A stretch of DNA of 64,000 nucleotides. Origin: Primulina eburnea (Eukaryota; Streptophyta; Magnoliopsida; Lamiales; Gesneriaceae). Numbering within the stretch: the stretch's first letter is position 1; the number at the start of each line of letters is the position of its first letter. Below are positions 48,743 through 60,600 of this stretch, in pieces. The position numbers were made by a program, and so were the translations under genes. The stretch lies in assembly GCF_022965805.1 (NCBI RefSeq), contig NC_133103.1, positions 46,022,047 to 46,086,046 on the forward strand. The letters are read 5' to 3'. The notes under the pieces are model-generated. The model was not told where the DNA came from. It saw only the letters and a program-made list of their open reading frames with translations, and searched no databases.

Positions 48743-49837
48743 ATGTCTGAAAGAAAAATGGAAAAGGGGGTAGGAGATGGCTTGCACTAAGGACTTTCCA
48801 ATGTCCAAATGGAGGTGTTGTTAGGTGATTTCACTAGGATGATGAGGGTCAAGTTGGTGCAATTATAAGAGAGGATAGATAGGATTGAGGTTGGTACTAG
48901 TGGGAGCATGTCTTAAGCCTAAGAATGTGGGGAGAGACGGATACAAGAAAGAGTTTGATTTGGAAGGCAACGATCAGAGCCAAAATGAGAATTGGGGAAG
49001 AAACAATGGGATCAAGGATTTGGGAAAGGAAAAAGAAAAGTTGTACGGGATAGGTACCACGATGAGAGTAGGGAAGATGGAAAAATGAGTAGCATTAAGA
49101 TGAAGATCCCTTAGTTCCAAGGTAAATCTGACGCGGATGCATATTTAGAATGGGGAAAGAGGATAAAATTTGTATTCGACTGTCACCACTATTTCGAACT
49201 CAAAAAAGTTAGGTTAGTGGTAGTTGATTTTTTAGATTATGCCATTATTTGGTGGGATCAACTTGTGACCACTAGGAGAAGGTACAAGCAAGGACCCATC
49301 AAAACTTGAGATGAGATTAAGAGGGACGAGGAAGAGGTGTGTGTCTAACCATTACTACAGCGAGATGTTTAAGAGGTTACAAAGCTTGAAAAAATGTAGA
49401 AATTAATGTCAAAACTCCACTTGGTCTTGATTCTAGAAGAGATGGTGCATATGGCAATAAAGGTCGAGCAACAACTCAAGAGGAGAGGGGTTGGCCGTAC
49501 CAATCAAGTGAGGAATTCATCAATTTCTTGGCGTTCAATATTTGAAAAACGTGAAGAAGACGAAGTGGTGGCCAAGTACAAAATTGAACTTAAGCAAGAG
49601 ACGCCTAAACAAGGAGTGAAAAGTAAATATGAAACTCATACTAATTGTTCTAATGATATTAAATGTTTTAGGTATCAAGTAGTAGGTCATGTTGCTAGCC
49701 AATGTCCAAACAAGAGGATGATGATAATGAATGTCTATGGGGAGTACGAGTCTCGAAGTGAGGAGGATGACGAGGGTGATAATAATGAGATTCCTGAGTT
49801 AGAAAACCCTGATGAGGGATATATGAGATGGTTGTAG
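48743..49837 (+). pseudogene. Decayed Ty3/gypsy gag
   Basis: Plus-strand pieces in order: an acidic/basic N-terminal part, then at 49085-49330 a gag core with FQGKSDADAYLEWGKRIKFV and AIIWWDQLVTTRRRYKQGP. The 143-codon frame at 49406-49837 follows, with a degenerate zinc knuckle (CFRYQVVGHVASQC, one Cys replaced by Tyr) and an acidic tail. In-frame stops separate the parts. It is the gag of the element between the terminal repeats 47345-48170 and 52937-53351. Confidence 0.75.
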
Positions 49838-50084
49838 GTGAAGCGTTAGTGACTAGGCGTATCATGAGTGCTCAAGTCAAAGAAGATGAGACTAACCAAA
49901 AAGAAAACTTGTTTTATACTAGGTGTTTTGTAAATGAAAAATGTTTGCAATATCTTCGTAGATGGGGGAAGTTTTACTAATGTGGCTAGTAGTGAGATTG
50001 TGGAAAAGTTGAGTTTACCTACATTGAAGCATCATCAACCATATAGGTTACAATGGTTGAATTTTGTGCAGAAGTGAAGGTGGA
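49838..50084 (+). pseudogene. Gypsy protease remnant, left of the inserted solo LTR
   Basis: Across a frame change the sequence reads an aspartic-protease-like segment (VDGGSFTNVASSEIVEKL) and LPTLKHHQPYRLQWLN. It stops at the GTGGA duplication where the solo LTR inserted, and continues at 51491. Confidence 0.65.
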
Positions 50085-51490
50085 TGTAGCGTATTTTCAC
50101 TACCGCAAGTGTACGGTGTCAAGTTTTAGTAATGATATAAGTACAGATATCGTTCTCACGAGAAGTAATTATTTAAAAATGTATATTAATTACCATAATT
50201 GACATTTATCAACTTTATTTAGAAAAAAATCAATGAGATAGTTTATAATCAATTCAAAGAAAAAAAAAATCATGTAATTCTTAGCATGCAGTTGAAATTC
50301 AGTGAGTAAATTAATCTAGAGATATGATTTCGCCTGGTCTCCCCTATGTTAAATTAAAATTGACTAACATATCATTAAATCGCTTCATGTTAATTAACCA
50401 AAACTCGCAATTTTTCTATTCTATTTTTCAAGTGATAAATAGAAATGTGTTATCTATTACTGATTTTAATATATCTATTCAAAATTACGCAACAAATAAT
50501 ATATGCAAACAATGTTCTTTTTATGGATTCACCAGAGTTATACGTCTTTTGCACGTTATAAACATCTGACAATGTGATTTCTCAGATCTTAATTTCAATC
50601 CACTCTCTCGAGTGCTAGATCTTAATTATTTAATCAATCGAATTATGGCCAGTAATACAAAAGCATTAAAGACAAAAAACCACCAATAACCACGATGAAT
50701 TAATTCAATGAAAATTCAAAATTTCAATAACATAGGTTCGACCAAGACTATGTCAATATCTAGGAAATAAAATTAGTTCATACTCGAATCTAGATCACAG
50801 CAAAACATGTTTGTCATCATTAAAATTGTAAAAGTAAAGAACCGAATTAAAAACGTGTTGAAGAGAGATAAAATGTGTCTTCGTGTCCGGATTAAGCGTC
50901 TTCTATCTCAGTTCGTCGTGTTCCGTCCTCCGTTGACTCTTACTCTCTGTTCTTCTCTCACTGATGTCGGCCCTCTCAAATTAATTCCCTCTCCTTACTT
51001 TTCAAAGCCCACAATGAAACCTAATAATTCTAGCATCTACGCTGCGCGCATATGCGCGCCCTAGCTCCGCGCATATACGAGGAGTCCTCTGTTTTGTGCA
51101 TTTAGAAATCATTCATTCGCGCCTATGCGCGCCTCGTCTTACGCATGTGCGCGATAGCTTCTGTTTTGTTGTCTTCGACGGGCATCTCTCGAGCATATGC
51201 GCATCGTACATCGCACATGTGCGCCAAGCTCTCTGTCTCGCTTTTTGTTTCACTGTGTCTCGCGCGCATATGCGCGCGCTTGACTCGCGCATATGCGCGT
51301 GTCTCTCTGCCTGCCAAGCTCAACATTTTCTTCCAAGCGCCATTTTCTTTCATTTTCATGCCCATGTAATAGCCTTACCTAGATTCCTGAAATTACACCA
51401 AAAACAACAAAAGACGCAAATTCCCCCCAAGAAAAGTAACAATCTATACGAATTATAAGGATAATTTAAGTGCACAAATTGCACTTATCA
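50085..51490. repeat. Solo LTR (1,406 bp), duplication GTGGA
   Basis: Starts TGTAGCGTATTTTCACTACC and ends GCACTTATCA (TG/CA ends), flanked by GTGGA on both sides (50080-50084, 51491-51495). The interrupted protease reads on after the insertion. No coding sequence, primer site or purine tract is present. The transcription direction is not clear. It carries the paired-palindrome array at 51044-51298. Confidence 0.85.
51044..51298. repeat. Array of four palindrome pairs in the solo LTR
   Basis: Eight copies or variants of GCGCATATGCGC come as four pairs. Centres of the first members are near 51051, 51124, 51196 and 51269 (72-73 bp period). Second members follow 21-23 bp later, near 51074, 51146, 51217 and 51292. 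Three copies are perfect: 51046-51057, 51264-51275 and 51287-51298. Confidence 0.8.
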
Positions 51491-52936
51491 GTGGACAAGC
51501 AAGTTTTGGCGTCTTTTTATATTGAGAAGTACGTAGATGAGGTATCGTGCAGTGTGATGCCAATTCATGCTTGTCATATTCTATTAGGGAGACATTGATA
51601 ATGTGATATGCGAGTGACACATGATGTGTTCAAGAATAAGTATTCTTTTTTCCTACAAAAAGAACCTACTGTATTACATTCATTGTCCCCAAAGCAAGTA
51701 TTGGATGACCATTTAAAGAAATAAAAGAGCGAAGACCCAAAAAAAGAGCGAATAAAAAGTGAGACGGATTTAGAGAAAAAAGAGAGATGACTGAAAGAAA
51801 GAGCGATCAAAAGAGTAAGATAACTATAAAAACGGAAAAAAAGAGAAAAGACAATGAGAAAAAGGAGGCCAAGAAAAATAATTTGATGGCCCAAAATGGT
51901 GAGATTGAGCTAGGCTTGATTTTGTATAAACGCCTTCAAGTTCCTTTGTACCAAGATGTTTATTAACATTGTGATTATATAGCCGGTTCAATCCCGAGCA
52001 TTGGTATTTCTTCTTTACAAGATTTTAGAGATGTCACGATGAGGAGTCAATCGAGTCTTGTTGAAGGAAGAATCCAATGGCTTGAGCCGCATGAATTCAG
52101 AATCAATCAAGATGAGGTAAGGTTAGTTGCCAATGCGCACAACAACTGTGAGGTATGTTTTGCTTCCTTATCTTAATTCTATGTTGTGTTGTTTACAAAA
52201 GTTTGGAGAACAAATTTTGAATGTATTAGTTGAGGACCAAATGTAAATTTATCTTTACTCTATAATCTTTACGGATTTGAGAGTATCGATAAGTTGCATG
52301 TACATATTTATTTTTATTCCTCACAAGGTGTCAATTTGGCATGTTTTGTTTGCATGATTGTCATTTGCTTGGTGATGGTTTTGAAAGGTGCGTGGATGAA
52401 TATTTGTTTAGGGATGATAAAGTTTTCATACTACATTCATTGTATGAGCTGATAGAAAGTGAGAAACATAATTGTGGCTCGATCATTGATTTATTGCATG
52501 AATACAAGTGTCGGTTGTATTGAAGATGTTTGTTGAGTAGTATAGTGAAAGATGAAATAGGAGATAGACTAGGTTAGATTCTTCTTTTGTGCATGATCTA
52601 CATCTTATTCCTAGTGGGCAAATGACGTACATTTATATGGATATTATTTTGGTATTAACTATGTCTAAGAAGGGGAGATATCTAAATTTTTGTGATTATC
52701 ATATGGTATCATTTCCTATTTATCAGCTGATGTAATTGTTGGAGACATGACGAAGGCAATCATAGAGTTGGAGTTTCTAGGGCTAATGGAGCGAGTTGAT
52801 AATAGCACCTACCAACTAGAATTAAAAGATAATCATGTTGATAGTATAATCATTTTAATTACTTTCTTTCTTTGTACTTGTGTAGGGAGTGAGGATTTGA
52901 GGACAAATCTTTTTCAGAAAGGATATGATGATGCGA
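51491..52936 (+). pseudogene. Decayed Ty3/gypsy pol (protease end and integrase fragments)
   Basis: From the duplication the protease continues (KQVLASFYIEKYVDEVSCSV, then HILLGRH) into a linker with RVTHDVFKNKYSFF. Reverse transcriptase is almost wholly missing; only a LQDFRDV-like start near 52015 remains. Integrase-like pieces follow: DEYLFRDDKVFILHSLYELI (about 52400) and a MDIILVLTMSKKGR stretch (about 52640). The pol end has DLRTNLFQKGYDDAI (about 52890-52940). Many stops are present. Confidence 0.65.
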
Positions 52937-53351
52937 TCACAAATGCTCTTCAGAAGGCAGCGTATGATACGAGAGGACATATCAAGAAGTTCAAAGAAGC
53001 TCTTCAAGGGTTCATGGCAAGCTACCAAGAGCCTTCCAATCAAGTTTGGAGCCACTATAATATCATTCAAGTGTTGAATGACAAAAAAACATCCAAAATT
53101 AAACTTATCAAAGACTCGATCTTTGTGGCATTTATCGATTGTTTTCACGAAGATTGTCAAAAACAAGTTTTTTGAAAGTTCATCTGAAATTTAGTTGTTT
53201 ATCGGTGATTATTTGTTACTAAGCTTTTCGTAAGTAATTAGGAGTAAATATCATTATTTGTTTCAAAAAGATCAGGACAACTCAATGATTCTTTATTTCT
53301 TTGAATCGAGGGCATGACTTCGTTTAAGATAACGTTTGAAGAATCATATCA
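52937..53351 (+). repeat. Right terminal repeat of the gypsy remnant
   Basis: Homologous to 47345-48170 but lacks its middle ~370 bases. It ends near AATCATATCA, where the left copy runs into its primer site. Confidence 0.65.
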
Positions 53352-53519
53352 ATTGCACTAGTGGATTTCTCCAGAATTCGCATCGTGAACATGCATCATA
53401 AATTTAAGTTATTTTTTTTTCAATTTGTCAACTCTGAATACAATCGACCGCCTTTGATTCATATAATACACATATAAATCAAAATTAATGCATGAAAAGA
53501 AATTACCTTGGTCGTGGAT

Positions 53520-55654
53520 TGTAATGCCCGAGATTTAATGACTGTAATCAAACGTTGATTAACTGTCAGAATTGTGATTAGCAAATATCACAGGAGCCAA
53601 ATAAGACATGAGAGGTGAAGCCGGGCGTCGGTACATTAAAAGCTAAGATGTTGGGCAGAACATCTGGCGCCCGAGCGGTAGAAAAGAACCGCCCGAGCGC
53701 CAATGCACTATATTTATAAAGTTGGGCAAGACGTATGGCGCCCGAGCGGTAAAGAATTACCGCCCGAGCTCCAATGGATAATAAGCGTGGTCTCGGACAG
53801 AAGGCTTCGCGCCCGAGCGGTACTTTCTTACCGCCCGAGCGCGAGTCATGCAGAACGGAAAGATGCCACTTGCCCTGATGCATGCGCGAGATATATATAT
53901 ATACATACAAACGTTATTCAGAAATTGTAAGAAGAAAACCGAGGGAAGCTCTAGATTCTTACGCTTTTTTACTTCAATCCGCCCGTCTGATTTTGAATCC
54001 GAATACGGTATCGTGTTCCTATCAACGCAGGCTACAACTGGACGTAAGTTTTGCTACGTTCTGACATGTTTTGAAATTATGATATTGTCAGAATTGAATA
54101 GGATTCGTATATGATGTTCTTGTCATGTTAGACATCATAGAATCGAAGTCAGGTTGAGAAACAGACTGATTATGGAATTGTTATGATTTTCGGAGTCGAT
54201 TTGATTGAGATTCGATATCATAATTGTATTATCATTGAGATTATGAGTTATACTGATACTGCTTACAAAGTCTGGTATTATATCTGTGATATTTGGATTG
54301 ACGGGGTTATCGAGACTGTATTGTTATACCGTCGAAACATCAGTTGATTGATATTGAACAGATTCGGTAGTGATTTTGATTATATCGTGATATTGTCGAT
54401 ATGAATTGGATTGTGTCTTGATTCGACATTGATCAGATTATGTGTTTTGATTTGAATTGATCGGAACAGGTTCTGAATTGAGTTGTTATTGATATTATAT
54501 CTATTCGGTATTGTTATTACCAGATTGGGAATGGACCGAGATAGAGTCGGGACTTCTTCTTCTTGTGAGCGAGAAGATAAAGGTATAAATTAATGTTGAG
54601 TTGGGATTGCACAACTCGAGTGAGGTTTGATTCGAGTTTCCCTAAATCACATACTTTACTTATTGCATTGATATTTGCATTGAGTTGATTGATATACTTG
54701 TTCTCTTGAATTATAGATGACAGGTGTTAGACGAGTAATCTTGTGACAGAAGTTCCTGATCGTGGTGGAATCACCACGGGAACATTGTACGATGTCTCAA
54801 GATAATGATATTAGCGATAGAGCTACAGTCCATGACGGATAGGTCAGGACACTGGATGTTTGGTTATATCGACGTGGATAGAACTGGAGTCTTTTCTATT
54901 ACTGTTGGTCGATATAGGAATACCACATCTGGAAACCGGGATCCCTAGGCTAGGATTGAGTCTAGTCTAAAACGTGGAGTCACGAGTTTGAGTGACAATT
55001 ATATTGATTTATATTTATTAATGTTGACTAAGTTCCTGAATATGGTTCATGTTCCTTGTTGTTCCTGATATTGGTACATGTTTAGAATATGAGTTATTCT
55101 TGATATGGAGTATGTCCCTGATGTTGGTACATGCTTATAATAGAATTTATTCTGGATATTGAATTATGTTCCGGATTAGGGTACATGTATAGAATATGAT
55201 TTATTCCTGTTATGGATTGATATCATGATTTTGATATATGATATGATTTTTGAGATATGCTTTTATATTGTTTATATGATAGCATGTATACATGATTTAT
55301 ACTGGGATATTTATATCTCACCGGAGTTATCTGGCTGTTGTCTTGTTTGTATGTGTGCATGGCAACAGGTGGGATAGAAGCGGGGTCAGGACGAGAACGA
55401 GGCTGGACTAGATAGCGTGGAGATCCGGGCTTTGAAGCAACGTAGGATTCAGCACGGACTTGTAGTTGAACCTAGTCGGATTATTGTAGATCATACATTG
55501 GTTGTATGTGATATCTAATATGTAATTTGAATTTAATTACATTATGTTTCCGCTGTGTAATTTAGAAGAAAAAAAATTTTAGACCTTTTTATTATACTTG
55601 ATCATTCATTCTTAGAGACATAAGGAACGAATTAGCGTCCGGGTCCCCACAACA
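53520..55654 (+). repeat. Plus-strand LTR (2,135 bp) related to the chromovirus LTR
   Basis: Starts TGTAATGCCCGAGATTT and ends CCCCACAACA, followed by GG and a primer site. It resembles the LTR of the minus-strand chromovirus at 55774 in inverted orientation: same first bases, and the same U5 phrase AACGAATTAGCGTCCGGGTC in part. It is longer, however, and has a different GC-rich hairpin array. Confidence 0.85.
53666..53844 (+). repeat. Array of three covarying hairpins in the LTR
   Basis: Three units at 53666-53701, 53737-53772 and 53807-53844. Each has an outer stem (GGCGC/GCGCC, GGCGC/GCTCC, TCGCGC/GCGCGA), a symmetric CCGA/CCGA internal loop, and an inner stem (GCGGT/ACCGC, GCGGTAA/TTACCGC, GCGGTA/TACCGC). 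The repeated block CGCCCGAGCG recurs at exactly 22-bp spacing within each unit, and units are 70-71 bp apart. Confidence 0.8.
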
Positions 55655-55773
55655 GGTGGTATCAAAGCTTAGGTCTTTGAACTGTATGTTCCTTAGCACT
55701 GAGATAGAGGAGAGTGTGAGCGGGGTAGAATGAGTTTTCTTTCCTTGCATGTGGTTGCTAGCATGTGATTGAT
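55655..55773 (+). other. Primer site and stub of the interior, cut by insertion
   Basis: TGGTATCAAAGC (55657-55668) is a primer site with one change from the usual TGGTATCAGAGC. After about 100 bases of leader the element is interrupted by the minus-strand chromovirus at 55774. The rest of it must lie right of the window. Confidence 0.8.
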
Positions 55774-57113
55774 TATTGTGGGGATCCGGACGCTAATCAT
55801 GTTCTTAATCGTCATTGGGACTAAATCAATTATAATAATCAGGGTCTAAATTTTTTTTTTTTAAAATGCGGAAGATAATGGAATCAAACTTCTATACATA
55901 TCAGTATAAAAGTATAAATCTGATCAAATACACAAACATACATACTCAGGTTCAACAACTACTATCAAGTGTTTAAACCCTAGCTCTAGTCCAAGTCCGG
56001 TATCACCACTCTAATCTCAGTCTGTCTTCATCTTTGTGACCCTGTACCTGTCCCACCTGTTGTCATGCACACATACAAACAAGACAACAGCCGAATAACT
56101 CCGGTGAGATATAAATATCCCAGTATAAACAATGTATTAAATGCAATCATATAAAACATATGTAAAAGCATAAACAAACATCAAAACATGTATCTAATAT
56201 GATTACATGAATTAATGACTCGTGATCTAATCTTATCTTATCTCAAATCTAGGGATCCCAATCTAATTTAGACTTTGGTATTCTGTATCGAGTGTCTGAG
56301 ATAGACGTCGATCTACATCTAAGGCTCTTCGATACACCGTAAGTCTAGAGTCTTATCGGTTCTGAGAAAGACTCGGCGGTTCTGCCTTAGCTAGGCTGAT
56401 CTGCCCTAGACTCGGACTCTGACTCTGTTCTAATTCAATACCTAAACATATCAAATCTGATAATCTGCAAATATCAATGCAATAAATAAAGTATGTGATT
56501 TAGGGAAACTCAAGTCAAACCTGACTCGAGTTGTGCAATCCCGAATCAACATTTATTTATACCTTTCTTGCTGTCGATCTGATACAATCGAAGTCTCGTT
56601 TCAAATTCTGTCACTGTTCAATCTGGCAATGACAATATCAATATATTCTGTATCAATAATCTAATCAAATCACAACATCTCTGTTTTATCAAATTCTGAC
56701 AGTACAACAGTACAATTTGGCGATACTGATAATACCATATCAGTCTATACCAATTCCAATAATTTACAATCAACCACCGTACAAATCTGATATCAATTCT
56801 AGTCAATTTCATTCTGAAATTCATAACAATTCCATATTCAGTCCGTTTCTTAATCTGACTTCGATTCTACGCTGTCTAACATGTCAAGAACAACATATAT
56901 GACGTGTATTCAATTCTAACAACATCATAATTCCCAAACATGTCAAAACGTAATAAAACTTAAGTCCAGTTGTAGCCTGCATTGATAGGAACACAGTGTC
57001 GAAGTCGGATTTAAAATCTAACGGACGGATTGATCGTAAATCGAATTCTAAACTCCCAAGCTATTTCCCTTCCTCGGAGCCTCGATTCTTTCCTTCTGAT
57101 GAAAGTTGTTTGT

Positions 57114-57115
<2 letters not shown>

Positions 57116-57184
<69 letters not shown>
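57116..57184. repeat. (TA)n microsatellite in the chromovirus 3' LTR
   Basis: Uninterrupted TA run of 69 bases. The 5' LTR has 71 bases at 63759-63829. Confidence 0.95.
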
Positions 57185-57186
<2 letters not shown>

Positions 57187-57228
57187 ACGTACATGAACAA
57201 GCCAAATGTCACTTCTTCATTCTGCATG

Positions 57229-57447
57229 TCTCGCGCATATGCGCGACATTTCTGGCGCATATGCGCGAGACCTACTGGTCTCAATCTTGGCAGCTCGAGC
57301 ATATGCGCGACATTACTGGCGCATATGCGCGAGGCCTACTGGTACTCAACGGCATAGGCTCGCGCATATGCGAGACATCTTTCGCGCATATGCGCGAGGT
57401 CTTCTGGCTTTTTGGCGCATGTGCGCGATCCGGTCGCGCATGTGCGC
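57229..57447. repeat. Array of four palindrome pairs in the chromovirus 3' LTR
   Basis: Eight copies or close variants of GCGCATATGCGC at 57233, 57255, 57297, 57319, 57362, 57384, 57415 and 57436. Within pairs the spacing is 21-22 bp. Pairs start 64, 65 and 53 bp apart. The first pair forms a hairpin with perfect 16-base arms (57229-57244, 57255-57270) and a 10-base loop. The last pair uses GCGCATGTGCGC. Confidence 0.85.
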
Positions 57448-57578
57448 CGATGCTACTGTCCTCGCACATCAATTTTCACACGCGATCTCATTTTGTGTCT
57501 CGGTTAGCCCTTTCATAATCGTATCGATTAAAAATCTATAATCGTAATTTAACACGACATAAAATCTTGGGCATTACA

Positions 57579-57591
57579 TTTCTCCCCCCCT
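57579..57591 (-). other. Chromovirus polypurine tract
   Basis: AGGGGGGGAGAAA on the minus strand, directly before the 3' LTR. Confidence 0.88.
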
Positions 57592-57675
57592 AAGATACGA
57601 TTTCGTCCTCGAAATCACAGGCATTTTATTCGTATCAACAAGGAGTATATAAACAAAACTGTATACGAATTTACA

Positions 57676-60600
57676 TCATCGAAATAACTCTGGGAACTCT
57701 TGTCTCATATCTGATTCAGTTTCCCAAGTTGCTTCTTCTACACCATGACGAGTCCATTGCACTTTTACAAGTGGAATCATCTTCGTTCTGAGCTGTTTTT
57801 CTTTGTGATCGATAATCTGAATCGGTTTTTCAACATAGCTCAACGTTTTATCCAGCTCGGCCTCGTCTGGTTGAATAGCATGTGAAGCATCAGGAAGGTA
57901 CTTCCTTAATAACGATACATGAAAGACATCATGTATCCCAGATAATGAAGGCAGTAGGGCTAGTCGATAGGCACGATCTCCTATTTTCTCAAGAATCTCA
58001 TAAGGCCCAATATATCGTGGAGACAGTTTCCCTTTCTTGCCAAATCTGACAACTCCTCTGAAAGGTGAGATCTTCAAAAATACTCGGTCTCCTACGTCAA
58101 ATATCAACGGTCTGCGTCGAACATTGGCATATTTGGCCTGTCTGTCTTGCGCTGCCTTCATTTTCTTTCGAATTAGCTTCACTTTTTCGGTCATATCTCT
58201 GATCATATCTGGTCCAATTTCAGGCACTTCAGAGATATCATCCCAATATAGAGGGGATCTGCACTTCTTTCCGTACAACGCTTCAAATGGTGCCATCTCA
58301 ATACTCGTCTGATAGCTGTTGTTGTACGAAAACTCACAAAGCGGCAATGCATCTTGCCAATTAGTGCCAAAATCTAGCACTACTGCTCTCAGCATATCTT
58401 CCAATGTCTGGATAGTCCGCTCTGACTGTCCGTCGGTCTGTGGATGATATGCGGTACTCAGATGTAACTTCGTACCGAGAGCCTGCTGCAAACTCTGCCA
58501 GAAGTGCGAAGTAAATCGAGGATCACGATCTGATACAATCGACTTCGGCACTCCATGTAATCTGACCACCTCTCTGACATAAATTTCTGCCATCTGGTCA
58601 AATCTGTACGTCATCTTGTACGGAATAAAAGATGCAGATTTGGTCAATCTGTCAATCACGACCCAAATCGCATCACAACCTTTGGAGGAACGCGGCAACT
58701 GCGTCACAAAGTCCATGGAAATGTGATCCCATTTCCATTCAGGAATGGACAAACTTTGTAATAATCCTCCCGGCTTCTTTCTTTCTGCTTTCACCTGCTG
58801 GCAATTCAGACATTTGGAGACAAACTCGGCAATGTCAGTCTTCATTTGTTTCCACCAGAACTGTCTCTTCAAATCGTTGTACATCTTTCTGCCACCAGGA
58901 TGAATACTAAATCGACTGTTGTGCGCTTCTGACAATATCTGTCGTCTCAAATCTGAAACATTCGGCACAACCAGACGATTATTTACATACAAGACGTTAT
59001 CACGTATCTGATATTCTGATCGATGTCTTGTTCTGACCATCGATACTGATTTCTGTACATTCTGATCACCTCGCTGAGCTGTCTTAATTGTCATAATCAG
59101 CTCTGGTTCTACTTGCACCGTATAAAGTCTCAACGGTCTATAATCTGTTTCAAATTCTAATCCAGAAAAACAGCAGTCTTCTATCAAATTTGAAACACCA
59201 ATCGTCGATAAGGATAACGAACATACCTTTCGACTCAGTGCATCAGCTGCTGCATTAGAATTTCCTGGATAATATTTGATTTCACAATCAAAATCTTTAA
59301 GCAAATCAAGCGATCTTCGCTGTCTCATATTCAATTCAGATTGTGAAAACAGATATTTCAAACGCTTATGATCAGAATGTATCTCAAACTTTTCACCATA
59401 AAGATAGTGTCGCCATATCTTTAATGCAAAGACAATGGCTGCCAATTCTAGGTCATGAATTGGATAATGAGTCTCATGTGGTTTAAGCTGTCTTGAGGCA
59501 TAAACGATAACATGCCCTCGTTGCATCAGCACACATCCCAACCCTCTTTGAGAAGCGTCGCAATAAACCACAAAATCACCAGTACCGGATGGAATAGTCA
59601 ACACCGGGGCACTGGTCAACCTCTTTTTCAACTCCAGAAAACTGGTCTCACACTCTTCAGACCAAACAAATGGAGCATTCTTCTGAGTCAGTTGAGTAAT
59701 TGGTTTAGCTATACTCGAGAAATCGTTAATGAATCGACGGTAGTATCCTGCTAAACCCATGAAACTGCGAATTTCGGGTACTGACGTTGGTCTTGGCCAA
59801 GAAATCACGGCTTCCACTTTACTGGGATCAACTGATATACCATTTTCAGATATAATATGACCCAGAAATACTACTTGTCTTAGCCAAAACTCACATTTCG
59901 ACAGTTTAGCATATAATTTCTCAGCTCTTAAAATTCGCAACACTGTTCTTAAATGCTCAGCATGCTCACTCATATTCTTTGAATAAATCAAAATATCATC
60001 GATGAAAATAATCACAAAATCATCGAGATATTTCTGGAATATACGGTTCATCAATCCCATGAATACAGCTGGAGCATTCGTCAAACCAAATGGCATGACA
60101 ATAAATTCATAATGGCCATACCTGGCTCTGAATGCCGTCTTTGAGATATCAGAATCTCTGACTCTCAGCTGATGATATCCCAATCTTAAATCAATCTTGG
60201 AATACACTGACGAACCCTGCAACTGATCGAATAAATCATCAATACGAGGCAAAGGATATTTATTCTTTACCGTTGCCTTGTTCAGTTGCCTATAGTCGAT
60301 GCAGAGTCTCATCGAACCGTCTTTCTTTCTTACAAACAGGACTGGAGCACCCCAAGGAGAAACGCTCGGTCTGATGTACCCCTTGGCCAGTAAATCTTCA
60401 AGCTGGTCCTTCAATTCTTTCAATTCAACTGGTGCCATTCTATACGGAGCTCTAGAAATCGGTACTGTACCTGGCATCAGTTCAATGTTGAAGTCTATCT
60501 CTCTAACTGGAGGTAATCCCGGAATCTCATCTGGGAAGATGTCAGCAAACTCACGTACCACTGGCAGATCTGCCAATGTTGGACTCGACTTCAGTAAATC

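Larger units (their letters stand above)
55774..57578 (-). repeat. Chromovirus 3' LTR (1,805 bp)
   Basis: On the minus strand it starts TGTAATGCCCAAG at 57578 and ends near 55774, where CAACA has changed to CAATA. It contains a 69-base TA run (57116-57184) and the palindrome array at 57229-57447. Confidence 0.88.

Noticed and set aside
51044..51298. CRISPR-like array of short palindromic repeats
   Set aside because: The host is a plant, the repeats vary and are only 12 bp, spacers are not unique inserts, and the array lies within an LTR with clear ends.
51096..51458. A 120-codon frame over the palindrome array
   Set aside because: Its apparent low-complexity protein is the translation of the repeated GCGCATATGCGC motif, and alternative frames are open too.
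57030..57518. A 162-codon frame with a long Tyr-Ile repeat
   Set aside because: The repeat is a translation of the (TA)n microsatellite in an LTR and opens on both strands.
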